Shown here: in pieces, positions 23,852-37,510 of the stretch
Position numbering within the stretch: position 1 is the stretch's first letter
Layout: each line of letters starts with the position of its first letter
Assembly (NCBI GenBank): GCA_037013495.1
Contig: CM072810.1
Span: 75,066,449-75,130,448, forward strand
Length of the DNA stretch: 64,000 nucleotides
Direction of reading: 5' to 3'
Source of the DNA: Hippophae tibetana
Taxonomy: Eukaryota; Streptophyta; Magnoliopsida; Rosales; Elaeagnaceae
Translations under genes and position numbers: made by a program
Notes under the pieces: model-generated
What the model was told of the DNA's origin: nothing
What the model saw: the letters and a program-made list of their open reading frames with translations, nothing else
Databases searched by the model: none

Positions 23852-26800
23852 TTGTCTTATTTTTCATTATTATTTTTATGCTTTTTTTCTTCATGGATGG
23901 ATTACGCACATTACACAACTAAATAGACACATTAAAGTTGCATTACGTCTAGGGGTTTGTTCCGTATAAAAGAAAATAGTAGCCTTGTGATGAAGGAAAA
24001 ACTGATAACATTTATGAAATTATTTTTTAGGAAGATTATTGCTTTTCTTTCTGGAATTCTTGATTGAATACTCGAATTCGACATATCAAAAGAAGTGATC
24101 ATCCTTTTTGCCATCACAAGGTTGGGGTATTATGGACATCTTGATGTTGTTTTTGTTTGCGGATTTCGTTTCGTATTTATTTTTGAAACCATTGTATATT
24201 CTTCTTGACCTTTATTTCAATGTTCAATCTATCTTTGTTCTTCATAAAAAAAAGAGTAGGAAAAAGAAGATGGGTTATACTCTTCACAGAATTAAAAATG
24301 AAAAATTTGATAAATAAGAATTCCAACTTTAAACGGCAATAACTTTTGACTCGTACGCCGAAATTACTCTTATAATATATCAACTTAGACCTTGTAATGA
24401 TTCCTATAATCTTATCTACGTGGCAGAAGAACCTCATTTTTTGAACGCAAATTCTCCCATTTATATCACCTACCGAGGTTTTAAAGTTTTTGTCGCATAT
24501 ATTCCTTTTTTTTTTTTGCTTTGGATTTTCTTCAATACAAGTATAACGAATATTGAGGTGCCGACCAAAAGTGTGTTTAAAAATATTCTAAATATTTTCA
24601 ATATCTATCAAATGTTCTCATGATCATACAAATATACTCATTATCCTTCACAATTTATTTTTTTGGAATATAAAATTGAAAGATTAGTTTTCGAAGCCAT
24701 TTACGTATAGCGATTTTCTTTTTTACTGAATTGTTAAATTTAATATGTCTTATTTTTCATTATTATTTTAATGCTTTTTTTCTTCACGAATGGATTATGC
24801 ACATTACGCAACTAAATAGCCACATTAAAGTTGCATTATTTCTAAGGGTTTGTTCCGTATAAAAGAAAATAGTAGCCTTGGGATGGAGGAAGAACTGATA
24901 ACAATTATGAAATTATTTTTTAGGAAGATTATTGCTTTTCTTTCTGAAATTCTTGATTGAATACTCGAATTCGACATATCAAAAGAAGTGATCATCCTTT
25001 TTGCCATCACAAGGTTGGGGTATTATGGACTTCTTGATGTTGTTTTTGTTTGTGGATTTCGTTTCGTATTTATTTTTGAAACCATTGTATATTCTTCTTG
25101 ACATTTATTTCAATGTTCAATCTATCTTTGTTCTTCATAAAAAAAAGAGTAGGAAAAACAAGATGGGTTATAATCTTCACAGTATTAAAAATGCAAAATT
25201 TGATAAATAAGAATTCCAACTTTAAACGGCAATAACTTTTGACTCGTACGCCGAAATTACTATTATAATATATCAACTTAGAACTTGTAATGATTCCTAT
25301 AATCTTATCTACGTGGCAGAAGAACCTCATTTTTTGAACGCAAATTCTCCCATTTACATCACCTACCGAGGTTTTAAAGTTTTGTCGCATATATTCCTTT
25401 TTTTTTTGCTTTGGATTTTGTTCAATGCAATTATAAGGAATATTGAGGTGCCGACCAAAAGTGTGTTTAAAAATATTCTAAATATTTTCAATATCTATCA
25501 AATATTCTCATGATCATATAAATATACTCATTATCCTTCACAATTTATTTTTTTGGAATATAAAATTGAAAGATTAGATTTCGAAGCCATTTACGTATAG
25601 CGATTTTCTTTTTTACGGAATTGTTAAATTTAATATGTCTTCTTTTTCATTATTATTTTTATGCTTTTTTTCTTCATGGATGGATTACGCACATTACACA
25701 ACTAAATAGACACATTAAAGTTGCATTACGTCTAAGGGTTTGTTCCGTGTAAAAGAAAATAGTAGCCTAGTGATGAAGGAAAAACTGATAACATTTATGA
25801 AATTATTTTTTAGGAAGATTATTGCTTTTCTTTCTGGAATTCTTGATTGAATACTCGAATTCGACATATCAAAAGAAGTGATTATCCTTTTTTTCCATCA
25901 CATGGTTGGGGTATTATGGACATCTTGATGTTGTTTTTGTTTGTGGATTTCGTTTCGAATTTATTTTTGAAACCATTGTATATTCTTCTTGACCTTTATT
26001 TCAATGTTATATCTATCTTTGTTCTTCATAAAAAAAAGAGTAGGAAAAAGAAGATGGGTTATACTCTTCACAGTATTAAAAATGAAAAATTTGATAAATA
26101 AGAATTCCAACTTTAAACGGCAATAACTTTTGACTCGTGCGCCGAAATTACTCTTATAATATATCAACTTAGACCTTGTAATGATTCCTATAATCTTATC
26201 TACGTGGCAGAAGAACCTCATTTTTTGAACGCAAATTCTCCCATTTATATCACCTACCGAGGTTTTAAAGTTTTTGTCGCATATATTCCTTTTTTTTTTT
26301 TTGCTTTGGATTTTCTTCAATACAAGTATAACGAATATTGAGGTGCCGACCAAAAGTGTGTTTAAAAATATTCTAAATATTTTCAATATCTATCAAATGT
26401 TCTCATGATCATACAAATATACTCATTATCCTTCACAATTTATTTTTTTGGAATATAAAATTGAAAGATTAGTTTTCGAAGCCATTTACGTATAGCGATT
26501 TTCTTTTTTACTGAATTGTTAAATTTAATATGTCTTATTTTTCATTATTATTTTAATGCTTTTTTTCTTCACGGATGGATTATGCACATTACGCAACTAA
26601 ATAGCCACATTAAAGTTGCATTATTTCTAAGGGTTTGTTCCGTATAAAAGAAAATAGTAGCCTTGGGATGGAGGAAGAACTGATAACAATTATGAAATTA
26701 TTTTTTAGGAAGATTATTGCTTTTCTTTCTGAAATTCTTGATTGAATACTCGAATTCGACATATCAAAAGAAGTGATCATCCTTTTTGCCATCACAAGGT

Positions 26801-28311
26801 TGGGGTATTATGGACTTCTTGATGTTGTTTTTGTTTGTGGATTTCGTTTCGTATTTATTTTTGAAACCATTGTATATTCTTCTTGACCTTTATTTCAATG
26901 TTCAATCTATCTTTGTTCTTCATAAAAAAAAGAGGAGGAAAAAGAAGATGGGTTATACTCTTCACAGTATTAAAAATGCAAAATTTGATAAATAAGAATT
27001 CCAACTTTAAACGGCAATAACTTTTGACTCGTACGCCGAAATTACTATTATAATATATCAACTTAGAACTTGTAATGATTCCTATAATCTTATCTACGTG
27101 GCAGAAGAACCTCATTTTTTGAACGCAAATTCTCCCATTTATATCACCTACCGAGGTTTTAAAGTTTTTGTCGCATATATTCCTTTTTTTTTTTGCTTTG
27201 GATTTTCTTCAATACAAGTATAACGAATATTGAGGTGCCGACCAAAAGTGTGTTTAAAAATATTCTAAATATTTTCAATATCTATCAAATATTCTCATGA
27301 TCATATAAATATACTCATTATCCTTCACAATTTATTTTTTTGGAATATAAAATTGAAAGATTAGATTTCGAAGCCATTTACGTATAGCGATTTTCTTTTT
27401 TACGGAATTGTTAAATTTAATATGTCTTCTTTTTCATTATTATTTTTATGCTTTTTTTCTTCATGGATGGATTACGCACATTACACAACTAAATAGACAC
27501 ATTAAAGTTGCATTACGTCTAAGGGTTTGTTCCGTATAAAAGAAAATAGTAGCCTAGTGATGAAGGAAAAACTGATAACATTTATGAAATTATTTTTTAG
27601 AAAGATTATTGCTTTTCTTTCTGGAATTCTTGATTGAAAACTCGAATTCGACATATCAAAAGAAGTGATCATCCTTTTTGCCATCACAAAGTTGGGGTAT
27701 TATGGACTTCTTGATGTTGTTTTTGTTTGTGGATTTCGTTTCGTATTTATTTTTGAAACCATTGTATATTCTTCTTGACCTTTATTTCAATGTTCAATCT
27801 ATCTTTGTTCTTCGTAAAAAAAAGAGTAGGAAAAAGAAGATGGGTTATACTCTTCACAGTATTAAAAAAAGAAAATGTGATAAATAAGAATTCTAACTTT
27901 AAACGGCAATAACTTTTGACTCGTACACCGAAATTACTATTATAATATATCAAGTTAGAACTTGTAACGATTCCTATAATCTTATCTACGTGGTAGAAGA
28001 ACCTCATTTTTTGAACGCAAATTCTCCCAATTACGTCACCTACCGAGGGTTTAATGTTTTTTTCACATATGTTCCTTTTTTTTTGCTTTGGATTTTGTTC
28101 AATGAAACCATAACGAATATTGAGGTGCCGACCAAAAGTGTGTTTAAAAATATTCTAAATATTTTCAATATCTATCAAATGTTCTCATGATCATATAAAT
28201 ATATTCATTATCCTTTACAATTTATTTTTTTGGAATATAAAATTGAAAGATTAGATTTCGAAGCGATTTACGTATAGCGATTTTCTTTTTTACGGAATTG
28301 TTAAATTTAAT
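23852..28311 (+). repeat. Five-monomer block (monomers 29-33), copy 1
   Basis: Monomers 29-33 recur in the same order as 36-40, 6244-6247 bp downstream. Marker variants are: 29 starts ttgtcttatt and has gacatcttgatg with tttgcgg; 30 has ctgaaattcttg and ggaaaaacaagatg; 31 has ccgtgtaaaag, agcctagtgatg and a run of T before ccatcacatgg; 32 has aaagaggaggaaa; 33 has gattgaaaactcg and gttcttcgtaaaa. Differences between the copies are few per kilobase by eye, for example cttcacgaatgg here against cttcacggatgg in the other copy. Confidence 0.85.
27951..27964. other. Inverted repeat caagtt-ag-aacttg (example in monomer 33)
   Basis: Perfect 6-bp arms around a 2-base centre. Short monomers have caagtcggaacttg, with one arm mismatch; many long monomers have caacttagaacttg, which breaks the symmetry. 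The dyad is therefore variant-specific rather than fixed. Confidence 0.45.
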
Positions 28312-29206
28312 TTGTCTTATTTTTCATTATTATTTTTATGCTTTTTTTCTTCATGGATGGATTACGCACATTACACAACTAAATAGACACATTAAAGTTG
28401 CATTACGTCTAGGGGTTTGTTCCGTATAAAAGAAAATAGTAGCCTTGTGATGAAGGAAAAACTGATAACATTTATGAAATTATTTTTTAGGAAGATTATT
28501 GCTTTTCTTTCTGGAATTCTTGATTGAATACTCGAATTCGACATATCAAAAGAAGTGATCATCCTTTTTGCCATCACAAGGTTGGGGTATTATGGACATC
28601 TTGATGTTGTTTTTGTTTGCGGATTTCGTTTCGTATTTATTTTTGAAACCATTGTATATTCTTCTTGACCTTTATTTCAATGTTCAATCTATCTTTGTTC
28701 TTCATAAAAAAAAGAGTAGGAAAAAGAAGATGGGTTATACTCTTCACAGAATTAAAAATGAAAAATTTGATAAATAAGAATTCCAACTTTAAACGGCAAT
28801 AACTTTTGACTCGTACGCCGAAATTACTCTTATAATATATCAACTTAGACCTTGTAATGATTCCTATAATCTTATCTACGTGGCAGAAGAACCTCATTTT
28901 TTGAACGCAAATTCTCCCATTTATATCACCTACCGAGGTTTTAAAGTTTTTGTCGCATATATTCCTTTTTTTTTTTTTTGCTTTGGATTTTCTTCAATAC
29001 AAGTATAACGAATATTGAGGTGCCGACCAAAAGTGTGTTTAAAAATATTCTAAATATTTTCAATATCTATCAAATGTTCTCATGATCATACAAATATACT
29101 CATTATCCTTCACAATTTATTTTTTTGGAATATAAAATTGAAAGATTAGTTTTCGAAGCTATCGACGTATAGCGATTTTCTTTTTTACTGAATTGTTAAA
29201 TTTAAT
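28312..29206 (+). repeat. Monomer 34: extra copy of type 29
   Basis: Matches monomer 29 (4460 bp upstream) and monomer 36 (1784 bp downstream), including the ttgtcttatt start, gtctaggggtttg, gacatcttgatg and tttgcgg. Its last 50 bases change to short-subfamily spelling (gaagctatcgacgtatagcg), the left edge of the foreign tract carried by monomer 35. Confidence 0.85.
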
Positions 29207-29470
29207 ATGTCTTATTTTTCATTATTATTTTTATGCTTTTTTTCTTCACGGATGGATTATGCACATTAGACAACTAAATAGCCACATTAAAGGTGCATTA
29301 CGTCTAAGGGTTTTTTCCGTATAAAAGAAAATAATAGCCTTGGGATGGAGGAAGAACTTATAACAGTAATGAAATTATTTTTAGGAAGATTATTGCTTTT
29401 CTTTCTGGGGTTCTTGATTGAATGCCCGAATTCGACATAGAAAAAGAAGTGATCATCCTTTTTGCCATCA
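29150..29470 (+). repeat. Short-subfamily tract embedded in the long array
   Basis: The left edge lies between the last long-type base group (aaaattg, near 29140) and the first short-type one (gctatcgacg, near 29157). The right edge lies between acatagaaaaag (29436-29447) and the first long-type variant (cttcttgatg, near 29491). Size is therefore about 290-350 bp, with no length change. The donor is no single short monomer in this window: the tract mixes variants of monomers 2 and 4, and gaacttataacagtaatg is found in neither. The best reading is gene conversion or a double exchange with an unseen short-type monomer. Confidence 0.85.
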
Positions 29471-30095
29471 CAAGGTTGGGGTATTATGGACTTCTTGATG
29501 TTGTTTTTGTTTGTGGATTTCGTTTCGTATTTATTTTTGAAACCATTGTATATTCTTCTTGACCTTTATTTCAATGTTCAATCTATCTTTGTTCTTCGTA
29601 AAAAAAAGAGTAGGAAAAAGAAGATGGGTTATACTCTTCACAGTATTAAAAAAAGAAAATGTGATAAATAAGAATTCTAACTTTAAACGGCAATAACTTT
29701 TGACTCGTACACCGAAATTACTATTATAATATATCAAGTTAGAACTTGTAACGATTCCTATAATCTTATCTACGTGGTAGAAGAACCTCATTTTTTGAAC
29801 GCAAATTCTCCCAATTACGTCACCTACCGAGGGTTTAATGTTTTTTTCGCATATGTTCCTTTTTTTTTGCTTTGGATTTTGTTCAATGAAACCATAACGA
29901 ATATTGAGGTGCCGACCAAAAGTGTGTTTAAAAATATTCTAAATATTTTCAATATCTATCAAATGTTCTCATGATCATATAAATATATTCATTATCCTTT
30001 ACAATTTATTTTTTTGGAATATAAAATTGAAAGATTAGATTTCGAAGCGATTTACGTATAGCGATTTTCTTTTTTACGGAATTGTTAAATTTAAT
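29207..30095 (+). repeat. Monomer 35: chimera of short and long subfamilies
   Basis: The first third has the spelling of the distant short domain: cattagacaactaaatagcc, ttaaaggtgcattacg, gggttttttccg, ctggggttcttg, atgcccgaattcg and acatagaaaaagaag. These match monomer 2 (from 847) and, further on, monomer 4 (2743-2790). From about 29491 it is long-type and equals monomer 33 (27422), including gttcttcgtaaaa and caatgaaaccataacg, at an offset of 1784 bp. It keeps the 43-bp segment and normal long-type length, so the exchange was in register. Confidence 0.9.
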
Positions 30096-33000
30096 TTGTC
30101 TTATTTTTCATTATTATTTTTATGCTTTTTTTCTTCATGGATGGATTACGCACATTACACAACTAAATAGACACATTAAAGTTGCATTACGTCTAGGCGT
30201 TTGTTCCGTATAAAAGAAAATAGTAGCCTTGTGATGAAGGAAAAACTGATAACATTTATGAAATTATTTTTTAGGAAGATTATTGCTTTTCTTTCTGGAA
30301 TTCTTGATTGAATACTCGAATTCGACATATCAAAAGAAGTGATCATCCTTTTTGCCATCACAAGGTTGGGGTATTATGGACATCTTGATGTTGTTTTTGT
30401 TTGCGGATTTCGTTTCGTATTTATTTTTGAAACCATTGTATATTCTTCTTGACCTTTATTTCAATGTTCAATCTATCTTTGTTCTTCATAAAAAAAAGAG
30501 TAGGAAAAAGAAGATGGGTTATACTCTTCACAGAATTAAAAATGAAAAATTTGATAAATAAGAATTCCAACTTTAAACGGCAATAACTTTTGACTCGTAC
30601 GCCGAAATTACTCTTATAATATATCAACTTAGACCTTGTAATGATTCCTATAATCTTATCTACGTGGCAGAAGAACCTCATTTTTTGAACGCAAATTCTC
30701 CCATTTATATCACCTACCGAGGTTTTAAAGTTTTTGTCGCATATATTCCTTTTTTTTTTTTTTTGCTTTGGATTTTCTTCAATACAAGTATAACGAATAT
30801 TGAGGTGCCGACCAAAAGTGTGTTTAAAAATATTCTAAATATTTTCAATATCTATCAAATGTTCTCATGATCATACAAATATACTCATTATCCTTCACAA
30901 TTTATTTTTTTGGAATATAAAATTGAAAGATTAGTTTTCGAAGCCATTTACGTATAGCGATTTTCTTTTTTACTGAATTGTTAAATTTAATATGTCTTAT
31001 TTTTCATTATTATTTTAATGCTTTTTTTCTTCACGGATGGATTATGCACATTACGCAACTAAATAGCCACATTAAAGTTGCATTATTTCTAAGGGTTTGT
31101 TCCGTATAAAAGAAAATAGTAGCCTTGGGATGGAGGAAGAACTGATAACAATTATGAAATTATTTTTTAGGAAGATTATTGCTTTTCTTTCTGAAATTCT
31201 TGATTGAATACTCGAATTCGACATATCAAAAGAAGTGATCATCCTTTTTGCCATCACAAGGTTGGGGTATTATGGACTTCTTGATGTTGTTTTTGTTTGT
31301 GGATTTCGTTTCGTATTTATTTTTGAAACCATTGTATATTCTTCTTGACCTTTATTTCAATGTTCAATCTATCTTTGTTCTTCATAAAAAAAAGAGTAGG
31401 AAAAACAAGATGGGTTATAATCTTCACAGTATTAAAAATGCAAAATTTGATAAATAAGAATTCCAACTTTAAACGGCAATAACTTTTGACTCGTACGGCG
31501 AAATTACTATTATAATATATCAACTTAGAACTTGTAATGATTCCTATAATCTTATCTACGTGGCAGAAGAACCTCATTTTTTGAACGCAAATTCTCCCAT
31601 TTACATCACCTACCGAGGTTTTAAAGTTTTGTCGCATATATTCCTTTTTTTTTTGCTTTGGATTTTGTTCAATGCAATTATAAGGAATATTGAGGTGCCG
31701 ACCAAAAGTGTGTTTAAAAATATTCTAAATATTTTCAATATCTATCAAATTTTCTCATGATCATATAAATATACTCATTATCCTTCACAATTTATTTTTT
31801 TGGAATATAAAATTGAAAGATTAGATTTCGAAGCCATTTACGTATAGCGATTTTCTTTTTTACGGAATTGTTAAATTTAATATGTCTTCTTTTTCATTAT
31901 TATTTTTATGCTTTTTTTCTTCATGGATGGATTACGCACATTACACAACTAAATAGACACATTAAAGTTGCATTACGTCTAAGGGTTTGTTCCGTGTAAA
32001 AGAAAATAGTAGCCTAGTGATGAAGGAAAAACTGATAACATTTATGAAATTATTTTTTAGGAAGATTATTGCTTTTCTTTCTGGAATTCTTGATTGAATA
32101 CTCGAATTCGACATATCAAAAGAAGTGATTATCCTTTTTTTCCATCACATGGTTGGGGTATTATGGACATCTTGATGTTGTTTTTGTTTGTGGATTTCGT
32201 TTCGAATTTATTTTTGAAACCATTGTATATTCTTCTTGACCTTTATTTCAATGTTATATCTATCTTTGTTCTTCATAAAAAAAAGAGTAGGAAAAAGAAG
32301 ATGGGTTATACTCTTCACAGTATTAAAAATGAAAAATTTGATAAATAAGAATTCCAACTTTAAACGGCAATAACTTTTGACTCGTGCGCCGAAATTACTC
32401 TTATAATATATCAACTTAGACCTTGTAATGATTCCTATAATCTTATCTACGTGGCAGAAGAACCTCATTTTTTGAACGCAAATTCTCCCATTTATATCAC
32501 CTACCGAGGTTTTAAAGTTTTTGTCGCATATATTCCTTTTTTTTTTTTGCTTTGGATTTTCTTCAATACAAGTATAACGAATATTGAGGTGCCGACCAAA
32601 AGTGTGTTTAAAAATATTCTAAATATTTTCAATATCTATCAAATGTTCTCATGATCATACAAATATACTCATTATCCTTCACAATTTATTTTTTTGGAAT
32701 ATAAAATTGAAAGATTAGTTTTCGAAGCCATTTACGTATAGCGATTTTCTTTTTTACTGAATTGTTAAATTTAATATGTCTTATTTTTCATTATTATTTT
32801 AATGCTTTTTTTCTTCACGGATGGATTATGCACATTACGCAACTAAATAGCCACATTAAAGTTGCATTATTTCTAAGGGTTTGTTCCGTATAAAAGAAAA
32901 TAGTAGCCTTGGGATGGAGGAAGAACTGATAACAATTATGAAATTATTTTTTAGGAAGATTATTGCTTTTCTTTCTGAAATTCTTGATTGAATACTCGAA

Positions 33001-34557
33001 TTCGACATATCAAAAGAAGTGATCATCCTTTTTGCCATCACAAGGTTGGGGTATTATGGACTTCTTGATGTTGTTTTTGTTTGTGGATTTCGTTTCGTAT
33101 TTATTTTTGAAACCATTGTATATTCTTCTTGACCTTTATTTCAATGTTCAATCTATCTTTGTTCTTCATAAAAAAAAGAGGAGGAAAAAGAAGATGGGTT
33201 ATACTCTTCACAGTATTAAAAATGCAAAATTTGATAAATAAGAATTCCAACTTTAAACGGCAATAACTTTTGACTCGTACGCCGAAATTACTATTATAAT
33301 ATATCAACTTAGAACTTGTAATGATTCCTATAATCTTATCTACGTGGCAGAAGAACCTCATTTTTTGAACGCAAATTCTCCCATTTATATCACCTACCGA
33401 GGTTTTAAAGTTTTTGTCGCATATATTCCTTTTTTTTTTTGCTTTGGATTTTCTTCAATACAAGTATAACGAATATTGAGGTGCCGACCAAAAGTGTGTT
33501 TAAAAATATTCTAAATATTTTCAATATCTATCAAATATTCTCATGATCATATAAATATACTCATTATCCTTCACAATTTATTTTTTTGGAATATAAAATT
33601 GAAAGATTAGATTTCGAAGCCATTTACGTATAGCGATTTTCTTTTTTACGGAATTGTTAAATTTAATATGTCTTCTTTTTCATTATTATTTTTATGCTTT
33701 TTTTCTTCATGGATGGATTACGCACATTACACAACTAAATAGACACATTAAAGTTGCATTACGTCTAAGGGTTTGTTCCGTATAAAAGAAAATAGTAGCC
33801 TAGTGATGAAGGAAAAACTGATAACATTTATGAAATTATTTTTTAGAAAGATTATTGCTTTTCTTTCTGGAATTCTTGATTGAAAACTCGAATTCGACAT
33901 ATCAAAAGAAGTGATCATCCTTTTTGCCATCACAAAGTTGGGGTATTATGGACTTCTTGATGTTGTTTTTGTTTGTGGATTTCGTTTCGTATTTATTTTT
34001 GAAACCATTGTATATTCTTCTTGACCTTTATTTCAATGTTCAATCTATCTTTGTTCTTCGTAAAAAAAAGAGTAGGAAAAAGAAGATGGGTTATACTCTT
34101 CACAGTATTAAAAAAAGAAAATGTGATAAATAAGAATTCTAACTTTAAACGGCAATAACTTTTGACTCGTACACCGAAATTACTATTATAATATATCAAG
34201 TTAGAACTTGTAACGATTCCTATAATCTTATCTACGTGGTAGAAGAACCTCATTTTTTGAACGCAAATTCTCCCAATTACGTCACCTACCGAGGGTTTAA
34301 TGTTTTTTTCGCATATGTTCCTTTTTTTTTGCTTTGGATTTTGTTCAATGAAACCATAACGAATATTGAGGTGCCGACCAAAAGTGTGTTTAAAAATATT
34401 CTAAATATTTTCAATATCTATCAAATATTCTCATGATCATATAAATATACTCATTATCCGTCACAATTTATTTTTTTGGAATATAAAATTGAAAGATTAG
34501 ATTTCGAAGCCATTTATGTATAGCGATTTTCTTTTTTACGGAATTGTTAAATTTAAT
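30096..34557 (+). repeat. Five-monomer block (monomers 36-40), copy 2
   Basis: Second copy of block 23852-28311. Monomer 36 has gtctaggcgtttg where 29 and 34 have gtctaggggtttg, and the longest T-tract of the array (15 T). Monomer 37 reads gtacggcg where its partner reads gtacgccg. Monomers 38, 39 and 40 keep all the markers of 31, 32 and 33. The start of the block (monomer 36) is also a 1784-bp-offset copy of monomer 34. Confidence 0.85.
30750..30764 (+). repeat. Longest copy of the hypervariable T-tract (15 T, monomer 36)
   Basis: Every monomer has a T-run between attcc (or gttcc) and gctttgg or a close variant. It ranges from 8 T (35212-35219, and near 36100) to 15 T here. It differs even between otherwise near-identical copies, which makes it the fastest-changing site of the monomer and the main cause of 1-8 bp length differences. 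It acts as a small microsatellite inside the satellite. Confidence 0.85.
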
Positions 34558-37510
34558 ATGTCTTATTTTTCATTATTATTTTTATGCTTTTTTTCTTCAT
34601 GGATGGATTATGCACATTACACAACTAAATAGACACATTAAAGTTGCATTACGTCTAAGGGTTTCTTCCGTATAAAATAAAATAGTAGCCTTGTGATGAA
34701 GGAAGAACTAATAACATTTATGAAATTATTTTTTAGGAAGATTATTGCTTTTCTTTCTGGAATTCTTGATTGAATACTCGATTTCGACATATCAAAAGAA
34801 GTGATCATCCTTTTTGCCATCACAAGGTTGGGGTATTATGGACTTGTTGATGTTGTTTTTGTCTGTGGATTTCGTTTCGTATTTATTTTTGAAACCATTG
34901 TATCTTCTTCTTGACCATTATTTCAAGGTTCAATCTATCTTTGTTCTTCATAAAAAAAAGAGTAGGAAAAAGAAGATGGGTTATACTCATCACAGTATTA
35001 AAAAAGGAAAATTTGATAAATAAGAATTCCAACTTTAAACGGCCATAACTTTTGACTCGTACACTGAAATTACTATTATAATATATCAAGTTAGAACTTG
35101 TAACGATTCCTATAATCTTATCTACGTGGCAGAAGAACGTCATTTTGTGAACACAAATTCTCCCAATTACATCACCTACCGAGGGTTTAATGTTTTTTTC
35201 GCATATGTTCCTTTTTTTTGCTTTGTATTTTGTTCAATGCAATTATAACGAATATTGAGGTGCCGACCAAAAGTGTGTTTAAAAATATTCTAAATATTTT
35301 CAATATCTATCAAATGTTCTCATGATCATACAAATATACTCATTATCCTTCACAATTTATTTTTTTGGAATATAAAATTGAAAGATTAGTTTTCGAAGCC
35401 ATTTACGTATAGCGATTTTCTTTATTACTGAATTGTTAAATTTAATATGTCTTATTTTTCATTATTATTTTATGCTTTTTTTCTTCACGGATGGATTATG
35501 CACAATACACAACTAAATAGCCGCATTAAAGTTGCATTATGTCTAAGTGTTTGTTCCGTATAAAAGAAAATAGTAGCCTTGTGATGGAGGAAGAACTAAT
35601 AACATTTATGAAATTATTTTTTAGGAAGATTATTGCTTTTCTTTCTGGAGTTCTTGATTGAATGCTCGAATTCGACATATCAAAAGAAGTGATCTTCCTT
35701 TTTGCCATCACAAGGTTGGGGTATTATGGACTTGTTGATGTTGTTTTTATGGGTGGATTTCGTTTCGTATTTATTTTTGAAACCATTGTATCTTCTTCTT
35801 GACCTTTATTTCAATGTTCAATCAATCTTTGTTCTTCATAAAAAAAAGAGTAGGAAAAAGAAGATGGGTTATACTCTTCACACTATTAAAAAAAGAAAAT
35901 GTGATAAATAAGAATTCCAACTTTAAACAACCATAACTTTTGACTCGTACCGCGAAATTACTATTATAATATATCAAGTTAGAACTTGTAACGATTTCTA
36001 TAATCTTATCTACGTGGAAGAAGAACCTCATTTTTTGAACGAAAATTCTCCCATTTACATCACCTACCGAGGTTTTAAAGTTTTTGTCGCATATATTCCT
36101 TTTTTTTGCTTTGGATTTTGTTCAATGCAATTATAAGGAATATTGAGGTGCCGACCAAAAGTGTGTTTAAAAATATTCTAAATATTTTCAATATCTATCA
36201 AATATTCTCATGATCATATAAATATATTCATTATCCTTCACAATTTATTTTTTTGGAATATAAAATTGAAAGATTAGATTTCGAAGCCATTTACGTATAG
36301 CGATTTTCTTTTTTACGAAATTGTTAAATTTAATATGTCTTATTTTTCATTATTATTTTTATGCTTTTTTTCTTCATGGATGGATTACGCACATTACACA
36401 ACTTAATAGACACATTAAAGTTGCATTACGTCTAAGGGTTTGTTCCGTATAAAAGAAAATAGTAGCTTTGTGAGGAAGGAAAAACTGATAACATTTATGA
36501 AATTATTTTTTAGGAAGATTATTGCTTTTCTTTCTGGAATTCTTGATTGAATACTCGAATTCGACATATCAAAAGAAGTGATTATCCATTTTGCCATCAC
36601 AAGGTTGGGATATTATGGACTTCTTGATGTTGTTTTTGTTTGTGGATTTCGTTTCGTATTTATATTTGAAACCATTGTATATTCTTCTTGACCTTTATTT
36701 CAATGTTCAATCTATCTTTGTTCTTCATAAAAAAAAGAGTAGGAAAAAGAAGATGGGTTATACACTTCACAGTATTAAAAATGCAAAATTTGCTAAATAA
36801 GAATTCCAACTTTAAACGGCAATAACTTTTGACTCGTACGCCGAAATTACTATTATAATATATCAACTTAGAACTTGTAAAGATTCCTATAATCTTATCT
36901 ACGTGGCAGAAGAACCTCATTTTTTGAACGCAAATTCTCCCATTTACATCACCTACCGAGGTTTTAAAGTTTTTGTCGCATATATTCCTTTTTTTTTTGC
37001 TTTGTATTTTGTTCAATGCAATTATAACGAATATTGAGGTGCCGACCAAAAGTGTGTTTAAAAATATTCTAAATATTTTCAATATCTATCAAATGTTCTC
37101 ATGATCATACAAATATACTCATTATCCTTCACAATTTATTTTTTTGGAATATAAAATTGAAAGATTAGTTTTCGAAGCCATTTACGTATAGCGATTTTCT
37201 TTTTTACTGAATTGTTAAATTTAATATGTCTTATTTTTCATTATTATTTTATGCTTTTTTTCATTACGGATGGATTATGCACATTACACAACTAAATAGC
37301 CACATTAAAGTAGCATTATTTCTAAGGGTTTGTTCCGTATAAAAGAAAATAGTAGCCTTGGGATGGAGGAAGAACTGATAACAATAATGAAATTATTTTT
37401 TTAGGAAGATTGTTGCTTTTCTTTCTGGAATTCTTGCTTGAATACTCGAATTCGACATATCAAAAGAAGTGATCATCCTTTTTGCCATCACAAGGTTGGG
37501 GTATTATGGA
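34305..37510 (+). repeat. 3.2-kb near-identical block, copy 1 (end of 40 to mid 44)
   Basis: Read line by line against the sequence 6240 bp downstream, I found only three differences over about 3.2 kb: an A at 35749 where the partner has G (41989), one T fewer in the T-tract near 36100 (shifting the offset to 6241), and C at 36929 where the partner has T (43170). The left edge is near 34305, where gtcacctaccgaggg differs from the partner. The right edge is near 37510 (gacatcttg against gacttcttg). Monomers 41, 42 and 43 lie fully inside. Confidence 0.9.

Noticed and set aside
23932-24117. Minus-strand 61-codon frame beginning MMAKRMITSF, found in most long monomers
   Set aside because: Its conservation is no greater than that of the rest of the monomer, and it is lost in monomers 35, 44, 51, 60, 63 and 66 by single-base changes without any sign of consequence.
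24420-24623. Plus-strand frame beginning MAEEPHFLNANSP across the 43-bp segment
   Set aside because: Depends on T-tract length for its frame, has no known relatives that I recognise, and exists only in long monomers.
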